Assembly: GCF_900289175.1 (NCBI RefSeq)
Contig: NZ_LT985747.1
Coordinates: forward strand, 662,006-726,005
DNA: 64,000 bases
From: Paenibacillus faecalis
GTDB lineage: Bacteria; Bacillota; Bacilli; Paenibacillales; Paenibacillaceae
Direction: 5' to 3'
This document shows positions 8,314 to 15,114 of this stretch, one piece after another. A program made the translations under genes and the position numbers. The notes under the pieces are model-generated. The model saw only the letters and a list, made by a program, of their open reading frames with translations. It was not told the origin of the DNA and did no database searches. Positions within the stretch are counted from its first letter, which is position 1; each line of letters begins with the position of its first letter.

Positions 8314-8775
8314 GTGACATTTAATACTGTATCTCACATCTGGAATGCTCTTCAGGACCGATTTCATCAGTCCGTCAAAAATCTCCCGGAAAAAGATTTG
8401 CCGCTAAAGCTGGGCCATGCTTCTATTGGCTACATGCTGCGCCATAACGCAGAGGTTGAATATATGTTTGCAGAATGGTTTTTTAATCGACCGATGCCAG
8501 AAGGGCTTGCCATTGTTACCTCACGTGGAGCGACAAAAGCCGGGGATGATTTTACGAACCTCGAAGAACTCCTTTCCATCTTGAAAGCCTCAAACGAGCA
8601 TATCATTCAAGCGATGCAAAAACTGCCTGAGGAAAAATGGACGGAACCCGTCAAATCTCCGATGGGTGTCTCTACACCACTTGAAGCGGTGGGCAGGCTG
8701 ATGTATCACACGGGTATGCACGCCGGACAAATATCGCTGATTCGAAAATATACTGCTAAGAGCACGGAGGAATGA
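8314..8775 (+). CDS. DinB/YfiT-like putative metal-binding protein
   Basis: Protein of 153 residues resembling the four-helix DinB superfamily: an N-terminal helix (TVSHIWNALQDRFHQSV), an LGHASIGYMLRHNAEVEYMFAEW segment with a His, and the C-terminal MYHTGMHAGQISLIRK block with two His that would complete a three-His metal site. Members include bacillithiol-dependent enzymes and many of unknown function. I chose GTG 8314, 11 nt after AAAGGAG; the frame is open further upstream inside the HugZ gene, so the start is uncertain. It lies 25 bp behind the HugZ-like gene and ends before a terminator, so it is probably the last gene of the iron-regulated operon. Confidence 0.7.
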   Translation: MTFNTVSHIWNALQDRFHQSVKNLPEKDLPLKLGHASIGYMLRHNAEVEYMFAEWFFNRPMPEGLAIVTSRGATKAGDDFTNLEELLSILKASNEHIIQAMQKLPEEKWTEPVKSPMGVSTPLEAVGRLMYHTGMHAGQISLIRKYTAKSTEE

Positions 8776-8805
8776 TTCATACCTGAAGCGTCTTTCAGCA
8801 GACAG

Positions 8806-8852
8806 AAGGGATGTCTCAAAGGTCTACGGACCTTTTAAGACATCCCCTTGTT
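8806..8852. terminator. Terminator closing the haem operon
   Basis: GGGATGTCTCAAAGGTC (from 8808) pairs with GACCTTTTAAGACATCCC (to 8846), followed by CTTGTT on the plus strand. It lies between the plus-strand haem operon and the convergent LysR gene and may act in both directions. Confidence 0.75.
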
Positions 8853-8859
8853 ATAGTCT

Positions 8860-9765
8860 TTAGTTCTCCGCTATAGCTTCATGCAATGCTTCAACATACG
8901 AAATGGCCAGCTTGGATAATGAAATGTTTTTATGACTGATCCACCCAACATTGATGCTTTCTTTACTCTCAAGCGGAACTGGAATGATCTCATTTCCATT
9001 TAGATCAGCGCTAAGCACACCAGTGGAAATGGTATACCCGTTCAATCCGATCAACAGATTGAATAAAGTTGCCCGGTCATTCACTGTAATGCTTTTTTTA
9101 CGTGACAACGTGCTCAAAATCTCTTCTGAAAAATGAAACGAATTGTATTCTCCCTGATCAAAGGAAAGATACGGATAATTCTCCAACTGCTCAATGGTTA
9201 CGACAGATTGTTTAGCCAGCGGGTTTTTAATGCTGATGAAAATATGCGGCTTAGCCGTAAACAGACTGTTGAACTGCAAACCGGCGTCTTTCAGCAGCTT
9301 GTTGATCACCTTCTCGTTGAATTCGTTCATATATAAGATTCCAATTTCACTGCGCAGTGTTTTTACGTCTTGAATGATTTCATATGTTTTGGTTTCCCGC
9401 AGCGCAAGCTCGTACTCCTCTTGTCCATACTTTCGAACCAGGTTCACAAAGGCATTGACTGCAAATGCATAATGCTGCGTAGATACTGAAAAATGCTGCG
9501 GCGAAGGCTTCTTATTTCCATAACGTGTCTCTAAAAGCTCGGCCTGCTCTACCACCTGACGAGCATAACCAAGAAACTCAGTCCCTTCCTTCGATAAAGA
9601 GATTCCTTTGTTCGTGCGTTCAAATATTTCAATCTGAAATTCCTCTTCTAAATCACGAATCGCATTCGACAGGCTGGGCTGAGAAATGAACAAGCGTCTG
9701 GCCGCCTCATTCATGGAACCCCGATTGGCTACTTCAATAACATATTTTAATTGCTGCAACGTCAT
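8860..9765 (-). CDS. LysR-family transcriptional regulator
   Basis: 301 residues. The N-terminal winged helix-turn-helix is clear (MTLQQLKYVIEVANRGSMNE.., SQPSLSNAIRDLEEEFQIEIFERT), followed by a LysR co-inducer-binding domain (about 90-300). The effector is unknown. Blocks such as QHYAFAVNAFVNLVRKYG recall the CpsY/MtaR (MetR-like) branch of Firmicutes LysR proteins that control methionine or sulphur genes, which would fit the MetE-like gene 4 kb away; this is inference. The start at 9765 has GGGGAGG upstream. It is followed by the haem operon terminator and lies downstream of, and in the same direction as, the nitroreductase gene. Confidence 0.87.
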   Translation of the reverse strand: MTLQQLKYVIEVANRGSMNEAARRLFISQPSLSNAIRDLEEEFQIEIFERTNKGISLSKEGTEFLGYARQVVEQAELLETRYGNKKPSPQHFSVSTQHYAFAVNAFVNLVRKYGQEEYELALRETKTYEIIQDVKTLRSEIGILYMNEFNEKVINKLLKDAGLQFNSLFTAKPHIFISIKNPLAKQSVVTIEQLENYPYLSFDQGEYNSFHFSEEILSTLSRKKSITVNDRATLFNLLIGLNGYTISTGVLSADLNGNEIIPVPLESKESINVGWISHKNISLSKLAISYVEALHEAIAEN

Positions 9766-9853
9766 TGAATTCCCTCCCCTTTGTTAATAGCTGCTGTACT
9801 TGATAAAAAACGTTGCACCAGTCCAGCCAGCTCCTTAAACTCGTTATTTTAAA

Positions 9854-9887
9854 GAAGCCCTTTCCGACCGGAATCGGGAAGGGCTTT
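9854..9887. terminator. Terminator downstream of the nitroreductase gene
   Basis: AAGCCCTTTCCGA (9854-9866) pairs with TCGGGAAGGGCTTTT (9873-9887). On the minus strand the stem is followed by TTCTTTAAAA. It separates the nitroreductase and LysR genes, so the LysR gene likely has its own promoter. Confidence 0.75.
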
Positions 9888-9915
9888 TGACACTCATCTA
9901 TTTCTATTATTCAAA

Positions 9916-10566
9916 TTATTCACCGTAATATGTAACAAATTCTCCGTTCGGTTTGCGGTAGCCGCGAGGTCTCTGCTTGCTCGTATCCTCTTTTCCAAGA
10001 GTAATCATCATAACAGGTACATATTGTTCCGAAACGCCAAGCACCTGGCAAACCTCTTCAGGATCATAACCGATCATCGGGCAAGTATCCCAACCCTTAT
10101 CCTTGGCAATCAACATAAACTGCATAGCCGACAAGCTTGCATTGCGGATTGCTTCTTCCCGCTTAAAGACGTCTCCTCTGGATTCGTATAATTCATTTAC
10201 TTCCCGAACCGTTTTATCGAATTCAAATTTATCTATAATCCCCAGGTTCAGCATTCCTTCATTCATCGGTCCGATATCATGATATGCTTCCATATCCCCA
10301 AGAACAATAATAACGGCAGAGCTGGTCAATACTTTATACTGTCTATACGCTGCTTCATAGAGTTTCTCTTTTAACGCAGGATCTGTAACTACTGCATAAT
10401 GCGCGTGCTGCAGGTTAAAAGCAGAGGGGGCAAATTTAACAAGACTGAATATGTCCTCCAGCTCCTGCTTACTGATCTTTACATTCGGAATAAACTTCAT
10501 TGCAGATCTTCTGGTCTTTAAAAGCTCAGTAAAAGATGCAAATGAATTCGTTGTAGTAGCGTCCAT
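9916..10566 (-). CDS. Nitroreductase-family NAD(P)H:FMN oxidoreductase
   Basis: Cytosolic flavoprotein of 216 residues. The N-terminal RRSAMKFIPNVKISKQELEDI and SAFNLQHAHYAVV segments are the FMN-phosphate binding blocks of the family; the central WDTCPMIGYDPEEV and C-terminal VMMITLGKEDTSKQRPRGYRKP complete the fold. Homologues reduce nitro groups, quinones or flavins, and the physiological substrate cannot be told from sequence. GAGAAGGAG precedes the ATG. CTATAAC (10646-10652) and GCTATAA (10654-10660) in its upstream region resemble elements in front of the MetE-like gene and may be LysR sites. Confidence 0.88.
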   Translation of the reverse strand: MDATTTNSFASFTELLKTRRSAMKFIPNVKISKQELEDIFSLVKFAPSAFNLQHAHYAVVTDPALKEKLYEAAYRQYKVLTSSAVIIVLGDMEAYHDIGPMNEGMLNLGIIDKFEFDKTVREVNELYESRGDVFKREEAIRNASLSAMQFMLIAKDKGWDTCPMIGYDPEEVCQVLGVSEQYVPVMMITLGKEDTSKQRPRGYRKPNGEFVTYYGE

Positions 10567-10813
10567 GTTATGATTCTCCTTCTCTAAATCTATTCATATA
10601 ATTAATATTACCACAGTTACTATAAAAAAGTAAGCTGATTATCTCCTATAACAGCTATAAATGTGCTAGACTCTAACTTTTATTATGGCAATAAAAAGAG
10701 AGAATGTGCAATGACTTTAGTATCATGCGCACCAAAATTAGGCATGTATGTTAAAATGCTATCATACATGTTTGCTAAAATTAGTAGCGGGAACTAAAAA
10801 AGGAGGTGATCAA

Positions 10814-11140
10814 ATGGAAACTATCGAAATAATTGCAATTGCAGCATTGGTCCTCTCTGTTTTTCTATTGATCAAGGTATTTAGTCTTCAGAGCAAGCTA
10901 AATGATATCCAATCCGAGCTGGAGTGGATCAAAAATCGTTCAGACCATAGCCCAATGATCGAATCAAGCTCACCAATTACCTCCGAACCGAATATCTACG
11001 GAATAGATGCGGATCTGGAAAAACGGCTCCGTATATTAATTGCATCAGATCAAAAAATTAAAGCGATCAAAGTGCTAAGGGAAGCAAGAGGGATATCCCT
11101 TAAAGATGCTAAAAATTACGTAGATCAGTTGGAAACATAG
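10814..11140 (+). CDS. Small membrane-anchored protein with a ribosomal L7/L12 C-terminal-like domain
   Basis: 108 residues. A hydrophobic helix at 4-22 (IIAIAALVLSVFLLIKVF) is followed by a short coiled-coil-like stretch (24-43), a Ser/Pro-rich linker (46-60) and a compact C-terminal domain, LRILIASDQKIKAIKVLREA then RGISLKDAKNYVDQL, which closely resembles the L7/L12 C-terminal fold (K-I-x-x-I-K-x-x-R-x-x-x-G-x-x-L-K-x-A-K). It cannot be the ribosomal stalk protein itself, because it lacks the dimerisation domain. I know of no assigned function. The start at 10814 follows AAAGGAGGTGAT with 3 to 4 nt spacing; an upstream in-frame ATG at 10748 has no such site. Confidence 0.82.
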   Translation: METIEIIAIAALVLSVFLLIKVFSLQSKLNDIQSELEWIKNRSDHSPMIESSSPITSEPNIYGIDADLEKRLRILIASDQKIKAIKVLREARGISLKDAKNYVDQLET

Positions 11141-11148
11141 TCTTTTAT

Positions 11149-11172
11149 ATCATGGTTCAGATCATGGTTCAG
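11149..11172. repeat. Perfect 12-bp tandem duplication
   Basis: ATCATGGTTCAG occurs twice in direct succession (11149-11160 and 11161-11172), just after the L7/L12-like gene. It looks like a replication slippage product and I see no function. Confidence 0.9.
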
Positions 11173-11208
11173 AATAAACGGATGGTCTCCCGACACATTT
11201 AAAGAACG

Positions 11209-11238
11209 AAGGGAAACCCTATAGAGTTGGTTTCCCTT
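11209..11238. terminator. Hairpin between convergent genes, probable aroA terminator
   Basis: AAGGGAAACC (11209-11218) pairs perfectly with GGTTTCCCTT (11229-11238). On the minus strand it is followed by CGTTCTTTAAAT. It sits 50 bp after the DAHP synthase stop and 70 bp after the convergent L7/L12-like gene. Confidence 0.65.
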
Positions 11239-11287
11239 CACATAAATCCCTGGAATCACACCATTGTTCCTGTAACGAGAACGATTT

Positions 11288-12358
11288 TTATAGTAAACCG
11301 GAATTCTTCACATTTGCAAGAAAGTCCTGAAACTCAGGAATGTCCAGTTGCTGCGCCGCGTCAGACAATGCCGTAGCAGGGTCCGGATGAACCTCAACCA
11401 TAACACCGTCTGCTCCCGCGGCCAAAGCCGCTTTTGCACATGGTACTAAAATGTCCTTGCGGCCTGTTGAATGCGTAACATCGACCAGTATCGGAAGATG
11501 GGTCTCTTGTTTCAAAATTGGGACAGCAGAAATATCAAGTGTATTTCTTGTCGCCTTCTCGTACGTCCGAATACCACGTTCAATGAGCATAACCTGTGTA
11601 TTTCCTCGAGATACGATATATTCTGCAGCGTGAACAAACTCATCGATTGTAGCAGCCAAACCGCGCTTGAGAAGGACCGGAGTTTGTACATCACCCGCAG
11701 CTTTCAACAGTTCAAAGTTTTGCATATTTCTGGCGCCAATCTGAATCACATCGATGTATTCACATGCGATTTCGATATGAGCAGGATCAACAATTTCGCT
11801 GATCGTCTTCAATCCGAATTCGGACCCCACTTCTTTCAATATTTTAAGCCCCTCAACTCCAAGCCCTTGGAAATCATAAGGAGATGTTCTCGGTTTGAAC
11901 GCGCCTCCCCGCAATACTGTAATTCCAGCTTCTTTAAGAGCGGCTGCAACCGTACGTACCTGTTCGTAGCTTTCAACAGAACATGGTCCGGCAATCATGA
12001 CCGGCTTTCCACCACCAACGTTGACATCGCCCAAATGTATGATCGTATCCTCTTTTTTCTTTTTACGGCTGACCAGCAGATGCTTTTTATGCTCAACCTG
12101 TTGCAGTTTTAAAGATGCCTGAAAAATTTGCTTGAACAAATGCCGGATGGTTTCATTGTTAAAAGGACCTTTGTTATTTTCAACGAGTGTATCCAGCATC
12201 TTCTTCTCCCTAACCGGATCGAAATCAGGAACTCCCTGTTTTTTCTTCTCCTCTCCAATCTCCTTTGTAATCCGTGCCCGCTCAGATAATAGCTCCAACA
12301 TTTGAAGGTTGACGGAATCCAATTGTGTTCTTAATTGTTCCAAACGCCCTTGACTCAT
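11288..12358 (-). CDS. aroA: Bifunctional 3-deoxy-7-phosphoheptulonate synthase / chorismate mutase (AroA type)
   Basis: First enzyme of the shikimate pathway, condensing PEP and erythrose-4-phosphate. Of 356 residues, about 1-90 form an AroQ-type chorismate mutase domain ([31 protein letters not shown]) and about 100-350 a KDPG-aldolase-like DAHP synthase barrel ([59 protein letters not shown]). The fusion and length match B. subtilis AroA (about 358), where the mutase domain mediates feedback by prephenate or chorismate. The ATG at 12358 follows AGGGAGAG. Transcription is governed by an upstream T-box leader. Confidence 0.94.
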   Translation of the reverse strand: MSQGRLEQLRTQLDSVNLQMLELLSERARITKEIGEEKKKQGVPDFDPVREKKMLDTLVENNKGPFNNETIRHLFKQIFQASLKLQQVEHKKHLLVSRKKKKEDTIIHLGDVNVGGGKPVMIAGPCSVESYEQVRTVAAALKEAGITVLRGGAFKPRTSPYDFQGLGVEGLKILKEVGSEFGLKTISEIVDPAHIEIACEYIDVIQIGARNMQNFELLKAAGDVQTPVLLKRGLAATIDEFVHAAEYIVSRGNTQVMLIERGIRTYEKATRNTLDISAVPILKQETHLPILVDVTHSTGRKDILVPCAKAALAAGADGVMVEVHPDPATALSDAAQQLDIPEFQDFLANVKNSGLL

Positions 12359-12718
12359 ACAGTATCTCTCCCTTTTTTCTATTGAAAACAAAAAAACTCC
12401 CGCCCGCAAAGGGACGTGGAGTTCGTGGTACCACCCTTATTAGATATGCCGAACACAATCGTGTCTTATTCGAAAAAAATCAGCACATCTCACTTGAACC
12501 TTTTAACGCAAGGAAAACGGGTACTCCTACCGCTCGCATCAGCAAGCTATCAGAATACCAGCTCAGGAATGAACTTCGGCGGGAAACGTTCGCTCGGATG
12601 CTTTCAGTCGGTGGCATACCGTCCCTGTCAGGAATTTTCTCCGCTTACTCTTTCCTTCATCGCTTGTAACAGATTGATTTGAAATCAGAACCTCAGATCC
12701 ATGCATCGGTGTTTCGTT
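12359..12718 (-). promoter_or_regulatory. T-box riboswitch leader of the DAHP synthase gene, specifier probably UUC (Phe)
   Basis: On the minus strand, AGGGTGGTACCACG (the conserved antiterminator T-box that pairs with the tRNA CCA end) lies at about 12425-12438. The AGTA-containing stem I begins at GAAGGAAAGAGTAAG near 12656. The 3' side of the specifier loop reads GAAG-TTC-A-TTCCTGAG, putting a TTC codon at 12571-12573. A terminator hairpin follows (AACTCC with GGAGTT then seven T, about 12387-12425). Uncharged tRNA-Phe would favour antitermination. The T-box class is secure; the specifier is a reading by eye, and a nearby TGG (Trp) is the main alternative. Confidence 0.88.
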
Positions 12719-12725
12719 GTGATGA

Positions 12726-12754
12726 ATTATACAGTCAGTTATTTATAAAGTCAA
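12726..12754 (-). promoter_or_regulatory. Sigma-A promoter of the T-box leader
   Basis: On the minus strand, TTGACT (12754-12749) and TATAAT (12731-12726) are separated by 17 bp. This gives a start point near 12718 and a leader of roughly 360 nt before the aroA ATG. Confidence 0.85.
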
Positions 12755-12856
12755 CTAGTCTCACAGCCCATTTCCAATGATTCACCGCCTATGGCGGCTA
12801 ACCTTCAATCGCTTCAAGCTTCGTCCGTTCCCGAATCCCCCGCATCATTACGTTAA

Positions 12857-13813
12857 TTACACCTTCAGACGGTATATGGACTTATTTTCAAGCCCTCTAA
12901 TCATGGAAGTCCATGGTTCCGTATCAGCTGTCGTATCCAAAGCGTCTTCTACCATCTGCAGCTTCGCATCCATCAGATCAATATAATGCAGGGCAACAGC
13001 TTCTGCCGTTTGCGGCTGAACCGGGCTACCCCACTCTCCCAAGTTGTGATGAGAAAGCACCAGATGCTGTAATCCAAGAATGATCTCGAAATCTATAGGG
13101 ATATTGTGCGTAATGGCAGCTTCCACGATCCAATTGGATGCCATCACGATATGCCCGACAAGCTTTCCCTGATTGCTGTAATCGGTGACGATGCCCATTT
13201 GTGCAATCATCTCTTCCGGCTTCGCAATATCATGAAGAATAATACCCGCTTTTAGTAAATCCGGATTCAGAAATGGACGCTGCTTGCATATAAAATCTCC
13301 AATTTCAAGCATTCGTACAATATGATAGGCCAGCCCGGCAAAATAGGCATGGTGATATGTTTTGGCCGCAGGATAATGCATGAGCTTCTCTTCGACCTTG
13401 CCCACACAAAACTGTACAATATTCCGGATATCTTGATCCGTAATTTCATGGATCGCAAGCTTTATCGTATGTAACAGATCCACTGGGCGAATGGGGGCAC
13501 ATCTTACAAAATCGGTCAATGACACCCCATCGTCTTCCCTTGCTCTGCGGATTTTGTTTATTTTTACTTGAGATTGATTGCGATAGTTTTGAACAACACC
13601 CTGAATTTTTACCAACTGCATTGGAAGAAAAGTTTCTTTATCTTGTATCGTCACATCCCAATACTTGGCCGAAATTTGACCACTGGAATCAGAGAGTACG
13701 ATATCGAAATAATCCTTTGGCGGTGTGCTGTTAGTCTGTCTTAGATTCAGTTCTTTCAGCAAGTAAAAGCCAATAAATTCATCTTGAACGTTCAACTTAT
13801 TAATAGGCTTCAT
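12857..13813 (-). CDS. yhaM: 3'-5' exoribonuclease YhaM
   Basis: Cytosolic RNA-turnover enzyme of 318 residues (B. subtilis YhaM is about 314). An N-terminal OB-fold (about 10-95, YFDIVLSDSSGQISAKYWD) is followed by an HD phosphohydrolase domain (about 140-315) with metal-binding motifs: H in TYHHAYFAGLAYH, HD in AGIILHDIAKPEE, H in GKLVGHIVMA and HH in LVLSHHNLGEWG. Members degrade RNA and single-stranded DNA from the 3' end with Mn2+ or Co2+. AGGAGG lies 5 nt before the ATG. Its stop lies about 100 bp from the T-box promoter of aroA, in the same direction. Confidence 0.92.
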   Translation of the reverse strand: MKPINKLNVQDEFIGFYLLKELNLRQTNSTPPKDYFDIVLSDSSGQISAKYWDVTIQDKETFLPMQLVKIQGVVQNYRNQSQVKINKIRRAREDDGVSLTDFVRCAPIRPVDLLHTIKLAIHEITDQDIRNIVQFCVGKVEEKLMHYPAAKTYHHAYFAGLAYHIVRMLEIGDFICKQRPFLNPDLLKAGIILHDIAKPEEMIAQMGIVTDYSNQGKLVGHIVMASNWIVEAAITHNIPIDFEIILGLQHLVLSHHNLGEWGSPVQPQTAEAVALHYIDLMDAKLQMVEDALDTTADTEPWTSMIRGLENKSIYRLKV

Positions 13814-13960
13814 AGGTTCCTCCTGAAGTCAAATATAATGCTCATTGCTGCTATAAAATAACGATAGATACGTTTACTATATCAAAGTCTGTTTCAATGA
13901 GTCTATCACCTATGCTTTTTATACCGACAAAAATAGATGACTTCGTTGCCTATTATTTAA

Positions 13961-14012
13961 AAGAAAGGGCATCTCCAAGATTGACTCAAGCAGACCTTTG
14001 GAGATGCCCTGT
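13961..14012 (-). terminator. Terminator of the aldolase gene
   Basis: AGGGCATCTCCAA (13966-13978) pairs with TTGGAGATGCCCT (13998-14010). On the minus strand the stem is followed by TTCTTTTAAAT. It lies 40 bp after the aldolase stop. Confidence 0.88.
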
Positions 14013-14051
14013 TTTATCCTTCTGTGCTTATTAACACAAGAAAAGACTTTT

Positions 14052-14939
14052 TTATGTGATAGAAGCTTTGTAAATGTTCTGAATGGATTTGGACAACATG
14101 GCGTTGAACTCATCATCCGTTTGATTCACGTTTAGCCCTTGTGACAGAGCACGCGAGAAACTGGCGATCAAGCCCTGGTTACGTTCCAGCTTGTCATTGG
14201 CTTCTTTTTGCGTATAACCGCCTGACAAAGCCACAATCCGTATTACTTGCGGTTGTTCCATTAGCTCACTGTAGAAGTTGTCTTCCGTTGGAATAGAGAG
14301 CTTAAGCATCACCTTTTCATCTTGGCTCAAAGTCGATAATTGAGCAAAAATTTCATCCTTCAAGATCTTTTCCGAAGCCGCTTTATCCTCACTATAGATG
14401 TCAACTTCCGGTTCGATGATGGGAACCAGCCCCATATCTAAAACTTGTTTGCCGATGGAAAACTGCTGCTCAACGACCTTTTTAATTCCGGCAGCATTGG
14501 CTTCTTTAATAACCGAACGCATCTTTGTTCCAAAAATGTTTCGCTTGCCCGCCCGCTTCAGCAATTCATTTAAATCAGGTATGGGCTTCATCAGCTGAAC
14601 GCCGTCTTCCAGCTCTGCAAGTCCTTTGTCGACTTTTAGGAAAGGAACGATCCCTTTTTTCTCCCAAAGATAATCGGCAGTGAATTGCTCGTCAATGGTT
14701 CGATCCATCGTGTTCTCGAAAAGAATGGCCCCTATAATATACCGGGAATCAAACGCTGGACTCTTAATAATACGCGTCCTCATCTCATGAACCAGTTCAA
14801 ACATTTCCTCATCATTAGAATAGCTGCTCTCTTGAACGCCGTATTGCTGCAAAGCTTTAGGCGTGCTTCCGCCACTTTGGTCCAAGGCTGCAATAAATCC
14901 CTTTCCCGAGCGGATTTGATCTAATTGTTTTGTATTCAC
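14052..14939 (-). CDS. fda: Fructose-1,6-bisphosphate aldolase, class I
   Basis: Glycolytic or gluconeogenic aldolase of the Schiff-base class, 295 residues, as in Staphylococcus Fda. Visible blocks: GFIAALDQSGGSTPKAL at the N-terminus, IIGAILFENTMDR, PFLKVDKGL, VPIIEPEVDIYS, VMLKLSIPTEDN with the probable Schiff-base Lys, and VALSGGYTQKEAN with the phosphate-binding loop. I chose GTG 14939, which gives the usual N-terminus MNTKQL and lies 8 nt after AAAGGAG; a TTG one codon upstream is the alternative. It is monocistronic, with its own terminator downstream. Confidence 0.93.
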   Translation of the reverse strand: MNTKQLDQIRSGKGFIAALDQSGGSTPKALQQYGVQESSYSNDEEMFELVHEMRTRIIKSPAFDSRYIIGAILFENTMDRTIDEQFTADYLWEKKGIVPFLKVDKGLAELEDGVQLMKPIPDLNELLKRAGKRNIFGTKMRSVIKEANAAGIKKVVEQQFSIGKQVLDMGLVPIIEPEVDIYSEDKAASEKILKDEIFAQLSTLSQDEKVMLKLSIPTEDNFYSELMEQPQVIRIVALSGGYTQKEANDKLERNQGLIASFSRALSQGLNVNQTDDEFNAMLSKSIQNIYKASIT

Positions 14940-15027
14940 CAATGCTTCTCCTTTCCTTTTCGTGGATTGAATAACATCTCGAACACTGTTTATTATACAC
15001 CTTTGTTTCCATTATTTCTAAAATAAA

Positions 15028-15075
15028 GAAGCTTTCCCCGTTGATCCTTCAAATGTTCCAGATCACACGAGGAAA
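15028..15075 (-). terminator. Probable terminator of the ABC exporter operon
   Basis: AGAAGCTTTCCCCG near 15028 and CGAGGAAAACTTCT near 15068-15081 can form an interrupted stem. The minus strand continues into TTCTTTATTTTAG. It lies 40 bp past the last exporter gene. Confidence 0.5.
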
Positions 15076-15114
15076 ACTTCTAAGTTATTTTAATCTTTTT
15101 AGGGCAGCTTCTTC

